The notes: generated by a model not told the origin, from the sequence alone. A DNA stretch of 64,000 bases from Xenophilus arseniciresistens (GCF_028023875.1 NZ_JAQIPB010000012.1:111149-175148), one strand, 5' to 3'. Counted from the first letter of the stretch, positions 1 to 9,247 are shown. Translations and numbers: made by a program.

Positions 1-354
1 GCTGCCGCCCTGGTACATCAGCGGGTCGGTGTAGAAGCTGGCCGGCACCTCGGCGCCGCGCGCCTGGCGCACCAGTTCCACATGGTTCAGGTAGGCCGAG
101 CCGTCGGCCCACTGGTAGGCGCGCGGCAGCGGCGCCATGCACTGCGCGGGGTTGAAGGGAAAGGCATGGCGCGCGCGGCCATGGTTGAGCTGGGTGTAGA
201 GGTCCTGCAGCTGCGGACTCAGGAAGGCCCAGTCGTCCAGCACCTGCTGCAGGCGGTGGGCGATGCCGGTGGCGTAGTGGGCGTGCGAGAGGTCGCGCGA
301 GACGACGACCAGCTGGCCGTCGCGCGAGCCGTCCTTGAGGGTGGCGAGTTTCAT
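1..354 (-). CDS. Fumarylacetoacetate (FAA) hydrolase family protein, N-terminal part
   Basis: The minus-strand frame starts at the ATG complementary to 352-354 and runs off the left edge, so only the first 118 residues are here. It begins MKLATLKDGSRDG and continues with SRDL, then FNPAQCMAPLPRAYQW and the GSAYLNH block typical of the N-terminal half of FAA-hydrolase proteins of about 330 residues in Burkholderiales. Family members cleave C-C bonds in acylpyruvates or fumarylacetoacetate, using a metal site that would lie in the missing C-terminal half. The substrate cannot be told from this part. It is divergent from the DUF3108 gene. Confidence 0.85.
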   Translation of the reverse strand, partial: MKLATLKDGSRDGQLVVVSRDLSHAHYATGIAHRLQQVLDDWAFLSPQLQDLYTQLNHGRARHAFPFNPAQCMAPLPRAYQWADGSAYLNHVELVRQARGAEVPASFYTDPLMYQGGS

Positions 355-523
355 GGGCTGGCGGCGCGGGGAAGGCGGCGTCGCACCCGCGTGCGGCGGC
401 GGCCCCACTAAACTGGAAGCAGGCCGGCAGTGTAGCGAGCCGTTTTGCGCGCCCTGGCCGGATGCCATCGCGGCCGCGCGCGCCGCCCCCCGAGGCCTTC
501 TCTTGCGCCCATCCCGTCCCTCC

Positions 524-1744
524 ATGCCCTCCTGGCCGCGCCTGCCCTGGCGCAGCCTGCTGGGGCTCACGATGCTGGTGGCGCTGCTGCATCTGCTGCT
601 GCTGGGCTGGCTGCCGATGGGGGGCGAGCCCGAAGCGCTTCCGCTGGCCCAGCGCTTCAGCACGCGCACCATCGTCATCGCGCCGCCTGCGGCCACCGGC
701 GGCGGCGCGCCCGCGGCAGCGCCGGCTGCACGCGCGGCCCCGCCGGCGAGCGCCGCGCCCACCGCACGGCTGCGCGACAAGCCGCGCCCGGCGCCGCCAC
801 CCCCCAGGCCGGCCGTGCCCAGCCCGGAACCTGCCCCGGCCCCGCAGGAGGCGCCGCCACCCGAGCCCGTGCTGCCGCCGCCCACGCCGGTGGCCGAAGC
901 GCCGATGCCCGAGGCCGCGGAGCCGGCGGCCCCGCCCCCCGCCGAGCCCGCCGGGCCGCCCGAGCCCGCGCCAGCCGCACCTGCCGCACCTGCCGAAGGC
1001 GGCCAGGGCCAGGCCGCGGCGCCGGCTTCGGGCCAGGGCCGCGGCGAGGGGGCTGGGACTGGCGCTGGCGCGGGCGCCGGCACGCCCGGTGCGCGCGAGC
1101 CGCTCAAGGTGCCGGGCTCGGTGCGCTTGGACTTTGCCGTCACCGGGCAGCAGGGCATGCAGCCCATGTCGGGCGTGTTCGGCGAGCTGATCTGGCTGCA
1201 GGACGGCAGCAGCTACAACGCGCGGCTGGCGCTGCGCGTGCTCTTTCGCACCATCCGCACGCAGACCAGCGTGGGGGCCTTGAGCGCGGCGGGTATCGAG
1301 CCGCGCCGCTTTTCCGACGCGCGCCGCAGCGAGGTGGCCACCCATTTCGTGCGCGAATCCGGCCAGATCGTGTTCAGCAGCACCACCACGCCCGCGCCCT
1401 TGATGCCCGGCGCGCAGGACCGGCTCAGCGTGATCCTGCAACTGGCGGCGCTGATGGCCGGTGACCCGGATCGCCATCCGCCGGGCAGCAGCTTCAGCAT
1501 CCAGACCGCCGGCGCGCGCGATGCCGAGACCTGGCGCTTCAGCGTCGAGGGCGAGGAGCAGCTGGAAACGCCCGCGGGCAGCTACCTCACGCGCCGGCTC
1601 GTGCGCCTGCCGCGCAAGGACTACGACCAGAAGATCGAGCTGTGGCTGGCGCCCGAGCTGGGCTGGCTGCCGGTGCGCATCCGCCAGACGCAGGCGAACG
1701 GCGACTTCGCGGACATGCAGCTGCGCGCCTTTGCCCCCCCCTGA
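524..1744 (+). CDS. DUF3108 domain-containing protein with TonB-like architecture
   Basis: 406 residues from the ATG at 524, chosen because it directly precedes a membrane segment (about residues 12-30). An upstream in-frame ATG at 335 would add an unlikely arginine-rich extension. A Pro/Ala/Glu-rich linker covers about residues 50-190. The C-terminal half, about 200-406, looks like DUF3108, a beta-rich periplasmic domain of unknown function. The layout (one N-terminal membrane anchor, a proline-rich spacer, a periplasmic domain) resembles TonB, although no TonB C-terminal domain is recognisable. Function is unknown; an envelope role is inferred. The very high GC of the linker produces long shadow frames on both strands. 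Confidence 0.8.
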   Translation: MPSWPRLPWRSLLGLTMLVALLHLLLLGWLPMGGEPEALPLAQRFSTRTIVIAPPAATGGGAPAAAPAARAAPPASAAPTARLRDKPRPAPPPPRPAVPSPEPAPAPQEAPPPEPVLPPPTPVAEAPMPEAAEPAAPPPAEPAGPPEPAPAAPAAPAEGGQGQAAAPASGQGRGEGAGTGAGAGAGTPGAREPLKVPGSVRLDFAVTGQQGMQPMSGVFGELIWLQDGSSYNARLALRVLFRTIRTQTSVGALSAAGIEPRRFSDARRSEVATHFVRESGQIVFSSTTTPAPLMPGAQDRLSVILQLAALMAGDPDRHPPGSSFSIQTAGARDAETWRFSVEGEEQLETPAGSYLTRRLVRLPRKDYDQKIELWLAPELGWLPVRIRQTQANGDFADMQLRAFAPP

Positions 1745-1846
1745 GCCCTGCCGCGCAAAGGCCCTGTGGCGCAGAACCCACAGCCGCTTCGCCTACAGTG
1801 TGTCGGCGCCTCTTGAAACTGGCGCGTTGATTGCTAAGTAACGACC

Positions 1847-2158
1847 ATGTCCCTCATCGACTCCCTGAAGCACCCCGCCATGCGCATGCTCTATGACTCC
1901 GACTCCTTCGTCGTCGTCCACGTGCAGCCGACCGAGGATCAGGCGCCCGTCGCCCCGAACCTCCCCGTGCTGGCTCGCGACGGTTTTGAAATCGTGGACA
2001 AGCGTTCCGGCAAGGAGGTCTACCTCGACGGTTCCTGGGCCGAGCTGTTCCAGCAGCAGATCGCGGCCTGGCAGCTGAACACGCCCACGCAGGAAGAGGT
2101 GGAGGACACGCTCGAAGGCTATGCGGAGCTGGCGCAGACGCCGGTGGTGCTGCACTGA
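1847..2158 (+). CDS. DUF3567 family protein
   Basis: 103 residues beginning MSLIDSLKHPAMRMLYDSDS. The segment MRMLYDSDSFVVVHVQP is the conserved start of DUF3567 proteins, small acidic cytoplasmic proteins nearly restricted to Burkholderiales. There is no signal peptide or membrane segment. The second half reads GFEIVDKRSGKEVYLDGSWA and ends in an acidic helix. Function is unknown. A strong intrinsic terminator follows directly, so it ends its transcript. Confidence 0.88.
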   Translation: MSLIDSLKHPAMRMLYDSDSFVVVHVQPTEDQAPVAPNLPVLARDGFEIVDKRSGKEVYLDGSWAELFQQQIAAWQLNTPTQEEVEDTLEGYAELAQTPVVLH

Positions 2159-2187
2159 ACACGCGCGGCACCGGCCTCATCGCTCAA

Positions 2188-2221
2188 AGCCCTGCGCCCC
2201 GGCGCGGGGCTTTTGTTTTTT
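2188..2221 (+). terminator. Intrinsic terminator after the DUF3567 gene
   Basis: An 11-bp stem (2188-2198 with 2201-2211, one G-T pair, 2-nt loop) is followed by TTTTGTTTTT. It lies between two convergent genes and ends the DUF3567 transcript. Confidence 0.85.
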
Positions 2222-2234
2222 AGGCGTTCGCTTT

Positions 2235-3425
2235 CTAGCCGACGCCTGCGCGCGGGCCGTACAGCCGGTGGAAGAGGGGGCCGGTCAGCAGGAGCACCGC
2301 CACCAGCCGGCAGACCTGGAAGGCCGTGACCACCGGCACGCCCAGCTGCAGCACCTTGGCCGTGATGGCCATCTCGGCAATGCCGCCGGGCGAAGTGCCC
2401 AGCACCATCGTCGCCCAGTGGATGCCCGTGGCCTGGCTCAGCAGCGCCGCGAAGCCCGCGCAGACGATGATCATGGCCAGCGTGCCCAGCGCCACCGAGG
2501 CCAGCCAGCGCGGCGCCGTGTGCAAAAACTCGCGCGAAAAGCGCACGCCCAGGCTGATCGCGATCACCAACTGCGCCGCGTTGCTCAGCCACAGCGGCAC
2601 GGCCGAAGGCGCGTTGCCGCTCATCGTGAAGGCCATGGCCACCAGCAGCGGCCCCAGGAACCACGGGTTGGTGCGGCCCACGCGCTGCATCAGCAGTGCG
2701 CCCACGCCCGAGCAGGCGGCCAGCAGCAACAGCCCGCCCCAGTTCACCTCGCGCAGCGCGGGCGGCAGGTTGTCCAGCCCGTGCAGGCCGCTCCACTGCA
2801 TGGCAAAGGGAATGCTCACCGTCACCACCATCAGCCGCAGGCTGTGGGCCGCGGCCACCAGGTCGGTGCGCGCGCCCGCGCGCTCGGCCATCAGCGTCAT
2901 TTCCGACGCGCCGCCGATGGCGCCCGCGAAGTAGGCCGTGGCCCGCATGGCCGGCGCCGGCACCTGGGGCATGCGCGCCGCATGGCTGCGGTACAGCCAG
3001 TGGCCGAAGCCCGTGCCCAGCAGCAGCGCCCAGACGATGGCCAGCGCAATGGCCCACCACAGGCTGGCCACCAGGGCCGTCACCTGGGGCGTGAAGTAAA
3101 GGCCCAGCGCGGCGCCAATCACCCATTGGCCGCCGTTGCGCAGCGGCGCGAGGCTGGCCGTGGGCAGTCCGGCGATGGAGGCCAGCGAAACCGCCAGCAG
3201 CGGCCCGATCATCCACGGCAGCGGCGTGTGCAGCCACAGGCACAACTGGGCCGAAGCCCAGGCCAGGGCCAGGGTGGCGATCACGCGCAGGGGGTAGCGG
3301 CTTCGGAATGGGGAGGAAGGCAGGCGGGAAGACACGAACGGGATGACGGCGGACAAGGCAACGGGCGCCTGGTTGTCAGGCGGCCCTGCCGCAGCGCTGC
3401 GCTGGCGGCATAGGATAGGGATCAT
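2235..3425 (-). CDS. AbrB-family membrane permease (ammonia monooxygenase-like)
   Basis: Up to 396 residues, very hydrophobic, with about ten membrane segments in two related halves. PWMIGPLLAVSLASIAGLP and the later GTSPGGIAEMAITAKVL are the paired signatures of the AbrB/AmoA-like permease duplication (unrelated to the Bacillus regulator AbrB). Similar proteins are annotated as putative transporters with no firm substrate. The start is doubtful: the ATG complementary to 3423-3425 overlaps the start codon of the divergent lipoprotein gene, and the first 35 or so residues are polar and unlike the family. A GTG or TTG start roughly 75-115 bases further in is more likely. Confidence 0.82.
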   Translation of the reverse strand: MIPILCRQRSAAAGPPDNQAPVALSAVIPFVSSRLPSSPFRSRYPLRVIATLALAWASAQLCLWLHTPLPWMIGPLLAVSLASIAGLPTASLAPLRNGGQWVIGAALGLYFTPQVTALVASLWWAIALAIVWALLLGTGFGHWLYRSHAARMPQVPAPAMRATAYFAGAIGGASEMTLMAERAGARTDLVAAAHSLRLMVVTVSIPFAMQWSGLHGLDNLPPALREVNWGGLLLLAACSGVGALLMQRVGRTNPWFLGPLLVAMAFTMSGNAPSAVPLWLSNAAQLVIAISLGVRFSREFLHTAPRWLASVALGTLAMIIVCAGFAALLSQATGIHWATMVLGTSPGGIAEMAITAKVLQLGVPVVTAFQVCRLVAVLLLTGPLFHRLYGPRAGVG

Positions 3426-4266
3426 GGCTCATCCTCATCCGCCCATGCTTGCAGTCGGCCATTCGCCACCACGCCTGGCCCTGGGGCTGGCCGCGCTCAT
3501 CGCGCTGGCCGCCGGCTGCGCCAGCCGCGCAGATGCACCCGTGCCCGAGCGCATCGAAGCCCTCTTGCCCGCCGACGTGCTGCTGCTGGGCGAACAGCAC
3601 GACGCGGCCGAGCACCAGGCGCTGCAGCGCGAAGCCGTGCTCGCGCTCACGGCCAAGGGGCAACTGGCCGCGCTGGCGCTGGAGATGGCCGAAAGCGGCC
3701 GCAGCACGGCCAGGCTGGGCACCACGGCCAGCGAGGCGCAGGTGCGCACGGCCCTGGCCTGGAACGACAAGGGCTGGCCCTGGCAGGCCTATGGCCCGGT
3801 GGTGATGGACGCGGTGCGCGCGGGCGTGCCGGTGCTGGGCGCCAACCTGCCGCGCGCGCGCATGAAGGACGCGATGAGCGACGTGTCGCTCGACGTGCAG
3901 CTCAATGAAAAAGCCCTGGCCGCGCAGCAGGCGGCCGTGCGCGACGGCCACTGCGGCCTGTTGCCCGAAGCGCAGATCGCGCCGATGACGCGCATCCAGA
4001 TCGCGCGCGACCGTGCCATGGCCCACACCGCGGCCCAGGCCGTGGCGCCGGGCCGCACCGTGCTGCTGCTGATGGGCAGCGCCCACGCCGACAAGGCACT
4101 GGGCGTGCCGCAGCACCTGCCCACCGAGCTGCGCGTGCGCAGCGTGGGCCTGGTGGCCGGCGATGCGCAGCGCACGGATTCGTTCGATGCGCGGTGGCGC
4201 ACGCCCGCGCTGCCGCCCAAGGACTACTGCGCCAGCCTGCGCGCGGGCGAGAAGCCCGGCGCGTGA
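3424..4266 (+). CDS. ChaN-family (DUF399) haem-binding-like lipoprotein
   Basis: 280 residues from the ATG at 3424; an in-frame ATG at 3445 would also work. The N-terminus is a lipoprotein signal with a lipobox ending LAAGC, so the mature protein should be membrane anchored. It then shows VLLLGEQHDAAEHQ and LALEMAESG, the conserved start of the ChaN/Tiki-like fold, and LLLMGSAHADKALGVPQHL near the end. ChaN of Campylobacter binds cofacial haems and is linked to iron uptake; the role here is inferred only. A possible -10 (TAGGAT, 3411-3416) sits so close to the ATG that the message could be leaderless. Confidence 0.85.
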   Translation: MAHPHPPMLAVGHSPPRLALGLAALIALAAGCASRADAPVPERIEALLPADVLLLGEQHDAAEHQALQREAVLALTAKGQLAALALEMAESGRSTARLGTTASEAQVRTALAWNDKGWPWQAYGPVVMDAVRAGVPVLGANLPRARMKDAMSDVSLDVQLNEKALAAQQAAVRDGHCGLLPEAQIAPMTRIQIARDRAMAHTAAQAVAPGRTVLLLMGSAHADKALGVPQHLPTELRVRSVGLVAGDAQRTDSFDARWRTPALPPKDYCASLRAGEKPGA

Positions 4267-4276
4267 GCGCGTGGGC

Positions 4277-5443
4277 TCAGGCCGTGGGGTAGCTGCCCGG
4301 CACCAGAATGCTGCGGTCCACCTGCTGCAACTGGGTGTGGCCGCAGAAGGCCATGGTCACGTCCAGCTCCTTGTGGATGATCTGCAGTGCGCGGCTCACG
4401 CCGGCTTCGCCCATGGCGCCCAGGCCGTAGGCCATGGCGCGGCCGATCATGGTGCCGCGCGCGCCCAGCGCCCAGGCCTTGAGCACGTCCTGGCCGCTGC
4501 GGATGCCGCCGTCCATCCACACCTCAAGCTTGCTGCCCACGGCGTCGACGATGGCCGGCAGCGCCTCGATGGAGCTGGGTGCGCCGTCGAGCTGGCGCCC
4601 GCCGTGGTTGCTGACCACGATGGCGTCGGCGCCGGCCTGTGCGGCCAGCTCGGCGTCCTCGGGCACCATGATGCCCTTGAGGATCAGCTTGCCGCCCCAC
4701 TGTTCCTTGACCCAGGCGATGTCGGCCCAGGACAGGCGCGGGTCGAACTGCTCGTTGGTCCAGGCTGCCAGCGAGCTCATGTCGCTCACGCCCTTCACAT
4801 GGCCCACCAGGTTGCGGAAGGTGCGGCGCTGCGTGCCCAGCATGCCCAGGCACCAGCGCGGCTTGGTCGCCAGGTTGATGATGTTCCTGAGCGTGGGCCG
4901 CGGCGGCGCCGTCAGGCCGTTCTTCAAATCCTTGTGGCGCTGGCCAATCACCTGCAGGTCCAGCGTCAGCACCAGCGCGGAGCATTTGGCGTCCTTGCAG
5001 CGCTGGATCATGCGGGCCATCGATTCACGGTCGCGCATCATGTAGAGCTGGAACCAGAAGGGCGCGCTGGTGTTCTGCGCGATGTCCTCGATGGAGCAGA
5101 TGCTCATGGTCGAGAGCGTGAACGGGATGCCGAACTTCTCGGCCGCGCGCGCGGCGTGGATCTCGCCGTCGGCATGCTGCATGCCCGTCAGGCCCACGGG
5201 CGCGATGGCCACCGGCATCTTCGCGGCCTGGCCGACCATCGTCGTGGCCGTGCTGCGGTTTTCCATGTTCACGGCTACGCGCTGGCGCAGCTTGATGCGC
5301 TGGAAATCCGCTTCGTTGGCGCGGTAGGTGCCCTCGGTCCACGAGCCCGAATCGGCGTAGTCATAGAACATGCGCGGCACGCGCTTTTCAGCCAGCACGC
5401 GCAGGTCTTCGATGTTGGTGATCTTGGAAAGGTTGGTGGTCAT
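4277..5443 (-). CDS. lldD: FMN-dependent L-lactate dehydrogenase / alpha-hydroxy-acid oxidase
   Basis: 388 residues from MTTNLSKI; upstream in-frame codons up to 5518 encode an unlikely low-complexity tail. This is a flavin TIM-barrel enzyme that oxidises L-lactate (or a close 2-hydroxy acid) to the 2-oxo acid and passes electrons to the respiratory chain. Visible motifs are YDYADSGSW near the start, the FMN and active-site stretch SNHGGRQLDGA with the catalytic His at about residue 280, and DGGIRSGQDVLKA. Divergent placement from a lactate permease and a FadR-type regulator supports lactate as substrate; mandelate or glycolate cannot be excluded by sequence alone. Confidence 0.92.
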   Translation of the reverse strand: MTTNLSKITNIEDLRVLAEKRVPRMFYDYADSGSWTEGTYRANEADFQRIKLRQRVAVNMENRSTATTMVGQAAKMPVAIAPVGLTGMQHADGEIHAARAAEKFGIPFTLSTMSICSIEDIAQNTSAPFWFQLYMMRDRESMARMIQRCKDAKCSALVLTLDLQVIGQRHKDLKNGLTAPPRPTLRNIINLATKPRWCLGMLGTQRRTFRNLVGHVKGVSDMSSLAAWTNEQFDPRLSWADIAWVKEQWGGKLILKGIMVPEDAELAAQAGADAIVVSNHGGRQLDGAPSSIEALPAIVDAVGSKLEVWMDGGIRSGQDVLKAWALGARGTMIGRAMAYGLGAMGEAGVSRALQIIHKELDVTMAFCGHTQLQQVDRSILVPGSYPTA

Positions 5444-5537
5444 GGCTTGTTCTTGGACGGGCGCATACGCGCGAGCGCGCGGATTTGCGCCGGAGTATGG
5501 CGCAGCCCCGGCCGGCATGGCCGGCTTCCGGCCTAAA

Positions 5538-5550
5538 TTGGTATTACCAA
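5538..5550. promoter_or_regulatory. LldR-type operator O1
   Basis: TTGGTATTACCAA is a perfect 5-bp inverted repeat around ATT. It fits the FadR-subfamily pattern TNGTNNNACNA known for LldR, PdhR and FadR. It lies between lldD and lctP, nearer lldD. Confidence 0.75.
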
Positions 5551-5631
5551 ATCACTGGGGAAACTACTTAACTGACGTATTTTCCCTGCATTTTGAGCAG
5601 AGTTAATGCTGGAAGGATCAGCAATTGTGAA

Positions 5632-5644
5632 CTGATAATACCGA
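5632..5644. promoter_or_regulatory. Second, degenerate LldR-type operator O2
   Basis: Read on the minus strand this is TCGGTATTATCAG, 10 of 13 positions identical to O1, centred 94 bp (about nine helical turns) away. It overlaps GATAAT (5634-5639), which could be the -10 of lctP. Two operators flanking a promoter is the E. coli lldPRD arrangement. Confidence 0.5.
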
Positions 5645-5732
5645 TTTTGGCTCGTCAGGATCGGTTGTGCGGGGTGCCCAGGGGGCGCGTCGTGGCTCAA
5701 ACCTGCGACCTTCCTCTTTGGAGACATGACGG

Positions 5733-7499
5733 ATGAACCTTGGGTACACGCTCTTGGCCTTGGCCCCGATCGCGGTGGTTTTTCTTCTGATGGTGGTGCT
5801 GGGGCGTTCGGCCAAGCTGTCCATGAGTTCGGCCTATGTGGTCACGGCGGCGCTGGCGCTGTTCGTCTGGCAGGCGCCGGGGGCCATGGTGGCGGCCGCC
5901 ACCGTCAACGGCATCGTCACCGCCATCACGCTGCTGTTCATCGTCTTCGGTGCGGTGCTGCTGCTGAACACGCTCAAGGAAAGCGGCGCGCTGCGGGCCA
6001 TTCGTCAGGGTTTCATGGACGTGTCGCCCGACCGGCGCGTGCAGGTCATCATCGTGGCCTGGCTCTTCGGTTCGCTGATCGAAGGCTCCTCCGGCTTCGG
6101 CACACCTTCGGCCGTGGGCGCGCCGCTGCTGCTGGCCCTGGGCTTTCCAGCCATGGCGGCGGTGATGTCGGTGCTGGTGATCCAGTCCACGCCGGTGTCC
6201 TTCGGCGCGGTGGGCACCCCCATGCTGGTGGGCGTGCGCTCGGGAATCGACAACAAGGCTGATGTGGCGCAACTGATCGCGCCCCTGCAGCCCATGGACT
6301 ATCTGCTGCAGATCGTCACCCATGTGGCCTTCGTGCACGCCGTGGTCGGTTTCGTGATTCCGCTGATCCTGTGCGGCATGCTCACGCGCTTCTTCGGCGC
6401 GCGCCAGTCCTTCACCGAGGGGCTGAAGGCCTGGAAGTTCGCGCTGTTCGCGGGCCTGGCCTTCACCGTTCCCTACTACCTGATCGCGCGCGTGCTGGGC
6501 CCCGAGTTCCCCTCGATGGTCGGCGCGCTGGTGGGCCTGGTGGTGATCGTGAGCGCAGCGAAGAAGGGCTTTCTGGTGCCGCGCGAGAACTTCGACTTTC
6601 CGCCGCGCGCCGCCTGGGAAAAGAAGTGGCTGGGCACTGTGGCCGACGACGCCGACGACGGTACCGCCACGGCGCCGAAGTTCTCGGTGCTGCGCGCCTT
6701 CTCGCCTTATGTGCTGGTGGTGGGGCTGCTGATCCTCACGCGTACCGTGGCGCCGCTCAAGGCCTTCCTGACCGGGCCGCTGACCACGATCAAGCTGCCA
6801 GCGCTGTTCGGCACAAGCATCTCGCCGTCGGCGCAGTTCCTGTACTCGCCCGGCTTCATCCTGATCCTGGCTTCGCTGGCCTGCCTCTTCATTTTCCGCA
6901 TGCAGCAGGGCCAGTACGGCCGCGCCGTGAAGGCCTCGGCCCACACCATGGTCGAAGCCGCGCCCGCGCTGCTGCTGGCCGTGCCGATGGTGCAGGTGTT
7001 CGTCAACTCGGCCTCGGCCGATGGTTCGATGATCAGCATGCCGCTGATGCTGGCCCAGGGCGCCGCGGCGCTGGCCGGTGACGCCTGGCCGAATGTCTCG
7101 CCCTGGGTGGGCAGCCTGGGCGCCTTCATCGCCGGCTCCAACACCGTGAGCAACATGATGTTCGCGTACTTCCAGTTCTCCACGGCCCAGCAGATCGGCC
7201 TGAACATCGACCAGTCGGCCATCGTCGTGGCGCTGCAGGCGGTGGGTGGCGCTGCCGGCAACATGATCTGCGTGCACAACGTGGTGGCCGCGGGCGCCGT
7301 GGTGGGCATGATGAACCGAGAGGGCGAGGTGATCCGCAAGACGCTGGTTCCCATGGCCTACTACTGCGTGCAGGCCGGCCTGATCGGCCAGGCGCTGATC
7401 ACCGGCAGCGTGCTGTGGTGGGCAGCGGCAGTCGTGTGGCTGGTGCTGGTCTTTGGGGTGCTGGGTGCGATGAAGGGCAAACCCCTGGCAACGGCCTGA
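5733..7499 (+). CDS. lctP: L-lactate permease
   Basis: 588 residues beginning [17 protein letters not shown]. It is a multi-span inner-membrane carrier (12 or more hydrophobic segments) of the LctP family, which imports lactate, and in some members glycolate, with protons. Family blocks seen are [21 protein letters not shown] near residue 110, [13 protein letters not shown] near 150 and [19 protein letters not shown] near 470. Length is slightly above the usual 550 because of a longer cytoplasmic loop around 285-310. The regulator gene lies just downstream on the same strand and the lactate dehydrogenase is divergent, so uptake, oxidation and control sit together. Confidence 0.93.
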   Translation: MNLGYTLLALAPIAVVFLLMVVLGRSAKLSMSSAYVVTAALALFVWQAPGAMVAAATVNGIVTAITLLFIVFGAVLLLNTLKESGALRAIRQGFMDVSPDRRVQVIIVAWLFGSLIEGSSGFGTPSAVGAPLLLALGFPAMAAVMSVLVIQSTPVSFGAVGTPMLVGVRSGIDNKADVAQLIAPLQPMDYLLQIVTHVAFVHAVVGFVIPLILCGMLTRFFGARQSFTEGLKAWKFALFAGLAFTVPYYLIARVLGPEFPSMVGALVGLVVIVSAAKKGFLVPRENFDFPPRAAWEKKWLGTVADDADDGTATAPKFSVLRAFSPYVLVVGLLILTRTVAPLKAFLTGPLTTIKLPALFGTSISPSAQFLYSPGFILILASLACLFIFRMQQGQYGRAVKASAHTMVEAAPALLLAVPMVQVFVNSASADGSMISMPLMLAQGAAALAGDAWPNVSPWVGSLGAFIAGSNTVSNMMFAYFQFSTAQQIGLNIDQSAIVVALQAVGGAAGNMICVHNVVAAGAVVGMMNREGEVIRKTLVPMAYYCVQAGLIGQALITGSVLWWAAAVVWLVLVFGVLGAMKGKPLATA

Positions 7500-7554
7500 G
7501 ACCGCCGGCGCATCATTGCCAGCCTTCGCGAACCCCACTTTTGCTGAGCTGCGC

Positions 7555-8316
7555 ATGCGAGCGTCGGACCCCGTGATCGAGAAGCTGCAGGCCCTGGTGC
7601 AGCAGCGGCAATGGCAGCCGGGCCAGCGGCTGCCGGCCGAGCGCCAGCTGGCGCTGGAGCTGGGTGTCTCGCGCACGGCGCTGCGCGAGGCCATCCACCG
7701 GCTGGCCGGCCAGGGCGTGGTGCAAAGCCGGGCGGGCTCGGGCACCTACCTGTGCGAACAGGCGCCTCATTGGCACACGCAGGCCACCGCGCCCCTGGTG
7801 CCGCTGATGCGCGAAGACCCTGAATACCGCTACGACGTGCTGGAGACGCGCGCCGCGCTGGAGCGCAGCACCGCGCGGCATGCCGCACTGCGCGCCACCG
7901 CGCAGGAGCGCGACCGCATCCGCCGTTGCTTCGAGCAGATGGTGGGCCACCAGCAGCGCGGCGAAACCGACCTGTCTGCGCGCGCCGACGCCCAGTTCCA
8001 CCTGGCCATTGCCGAGGCTTCGCACAACGTGGTCATGGTGCAGGTGATGCGCAGTCTCTTCGAACTGGTGACGGTGTCGGTGGCGGACAACCGGCGCATC
8101 ATGTTCAACCATGAAGATCCGCGCTCGCTGGAGCAGCTCACGCGTCAGCACCACGACCTGGTGCAGGCCATCCTGGCTGGCGATGCGGACCGGGCCCAAA
8201 GCGTGATGGACGAGCATCTGGCCTACGTGCACCAGAAGCTGGTGCAGTCCGACGCGGACGCGGCGCGGCAGGCGCGCCTGGGGCGGCTGGCCGCGGCCCA
8301 TCGGGCGCCGGGCTGA
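7555..8316 (+). CDS. lldR: FadR/GntR-family regulator of lactate genes (LldR-like)
   Basis: 253 residues from the ATG at 7555; a TTG at 7516 would add 13 residues. An N-terminal winged helix carries LPAERQLALELGVSRTALREAIHRLAGQGVV, the GntR signature. The FadR-type C-terminal helical domain has YRYDVLETRAALE, then DAQFHLAIAEASHN and a late QHHDLVQAILAGD, whose Asp and His residues usually bind a metal that holds the carboxylate effector. The position after lctP and the two matching operators upstream make lactate-responsive repression of lldD and lctP the best guess. E. coli instead has one lldPRD operon. Confidence 0.87.
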   Translation: MRASDPVIEKLQALVQQRQWQPGQRLPAERQLALELGVSRTALREAIHRLAGQGVVQSRAGSGTYLCEQAPHWHTQATAPLVPLMREDPEYRYDVLETRAALERSTARHAALRATAQERDRIRRCFEQMVGHQQRGETDLSARADAQFHLAIAEASHNVVMVQVMRSLFELVTVSVADNRRIMFNHEDPRSLEQLTRQHHDLVQAILAGDADRAQSVMDEHLAYVHQKLVQSDADAARQARLGRLAAAHRAPG

Positions 8317-8394
8317 GGCTGCGTCCGGCGCGAGGGGCTGCGCCGGCCCTGCGCCAGCGCACCGATGGCCACGCTGCGACAATCGCCCCCCTCT

Positions 8395-9240
8395 ATGAGC
8401 GCCTACATCCTGACCCTGTCCTGCCCCGACCGAGTGGGCATCGTGCATGCCGTTTCCGGTTTCCTGCTGGAGCGCGGCGGCAACATCGAAGAAGCCGCCC
8501 AGTACAACGACCACGGCACGGGCCTGTTCTTCATGCGCGTGCGTTTTGCCTGCGAGCAGGTGCCCGAGGCGCAACTGCGCACCGAGCTGGGCGAGCTGGC
8601 CGGCGGCTTCGGCATGAGCTGGCGCCTGCATGCGGCCCACACGCCGATGAAGACCGTGCTGCTGGTCAGCAAGGAAGGCCACTGCCTCAACGACCTGCTG
8701 TTCCGCTGGAAGAGCGGCCTGCTGCCGGTCGACATCCGCGCCATCATCAGCAACCACCGCGACTTCTACCAGCTGGCCGCCAGCTACAACGTGCCCTTCC
8801 ACCACATCCCGGTGACGGCCGCGACCAAGGCCCAGGCCGAGGCCAGGCAGCTGGAAATCATCGAGGCCGAAGGGGCCGAGCTGGTGGTGCTGGCGCGCTA
8901 CATGCAGATTCTGTCGAACGACCTGTGCCGCAGGCTCGAAGGCCGCGCGATCAACATCCACCATTCCTTCCTGCCCAGCTTCAAGGGCGCCAAGCCCTAC
9001 TACCAGGCGCATGACCGCGGCGTGAAGCTGATCGGCGCCACCGCGCACTACGTGACGGCCGACCTCGACGAAGGCCCGATCATCGAGCAGGACGTGGCGC
9101 GCGCCGACCACACCGACACCGTGGAAGACCTCACGGCGCGCGGCCGCGACACCGAAAGCCAGGTGCTGGCGCGCGCCGTCAAGTGGCACAGCGAGCATCG
9201 CGTGCTGCTGAACGGCCACCGCACGGTGGTGTTCAGGTAA
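8395..9240 (+). CDS. purU: Formyltetrahydrofolate deformylase
   Basis: 281 residues from MSAYILTLSCPDRVGIV. It hydrolyses 10-formyl-THF to formate and THF, balancing one-carbon pools. The first 85 or so residues form an ACT domain (SCPDRVGIVHAVSGFL). The formyltransferase-like domain follows, with ISNHRDF, the catalytic NIHHSFLPSFKGAKPYYQA and IGATAHYVTADLDEGPIIEQD, whose Asn-His-Asp triad is intact. Length matches E. coli PurU (280). The lrgA-like gene begins 7 bases after the stop, so read-through into that pair is possible. Confidence 0.95.
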   Translation: MSAYILTLSCPDRVGIVHAVSGFLLERGGNIEEAAQYNDHGTGLFFMRVRFACEQVPEAQLRTELGELAGGFGMSWRLHAAHTPMKTVLLVSKEGHCLNDLLFRWKSGLLPVDIRAIISNHRDFYQLAASYNVPFHHIPVTAATKAQAEARQLEIIEAEGAELVVLARYMQILSNDLCRRLEGRAINIHHSFLPSFKGAKPYYQAHDRGVKLIGATAHYVTADLDEGPIIEQDVARADHTDTVEDLTARGRDTESQVLARAVKWHSEHRVLLNGHRTVVFR

Positions 9241-9247
9241 GGCGCGC

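Noticed and set aside
445..1464. Arg/Ala-rich frames overlapping the DUF3108 gene
   Set aside because: They are out-of-frame readings of its GC-rich proline linker; the frame kept has a membrane anchor and a known domain.
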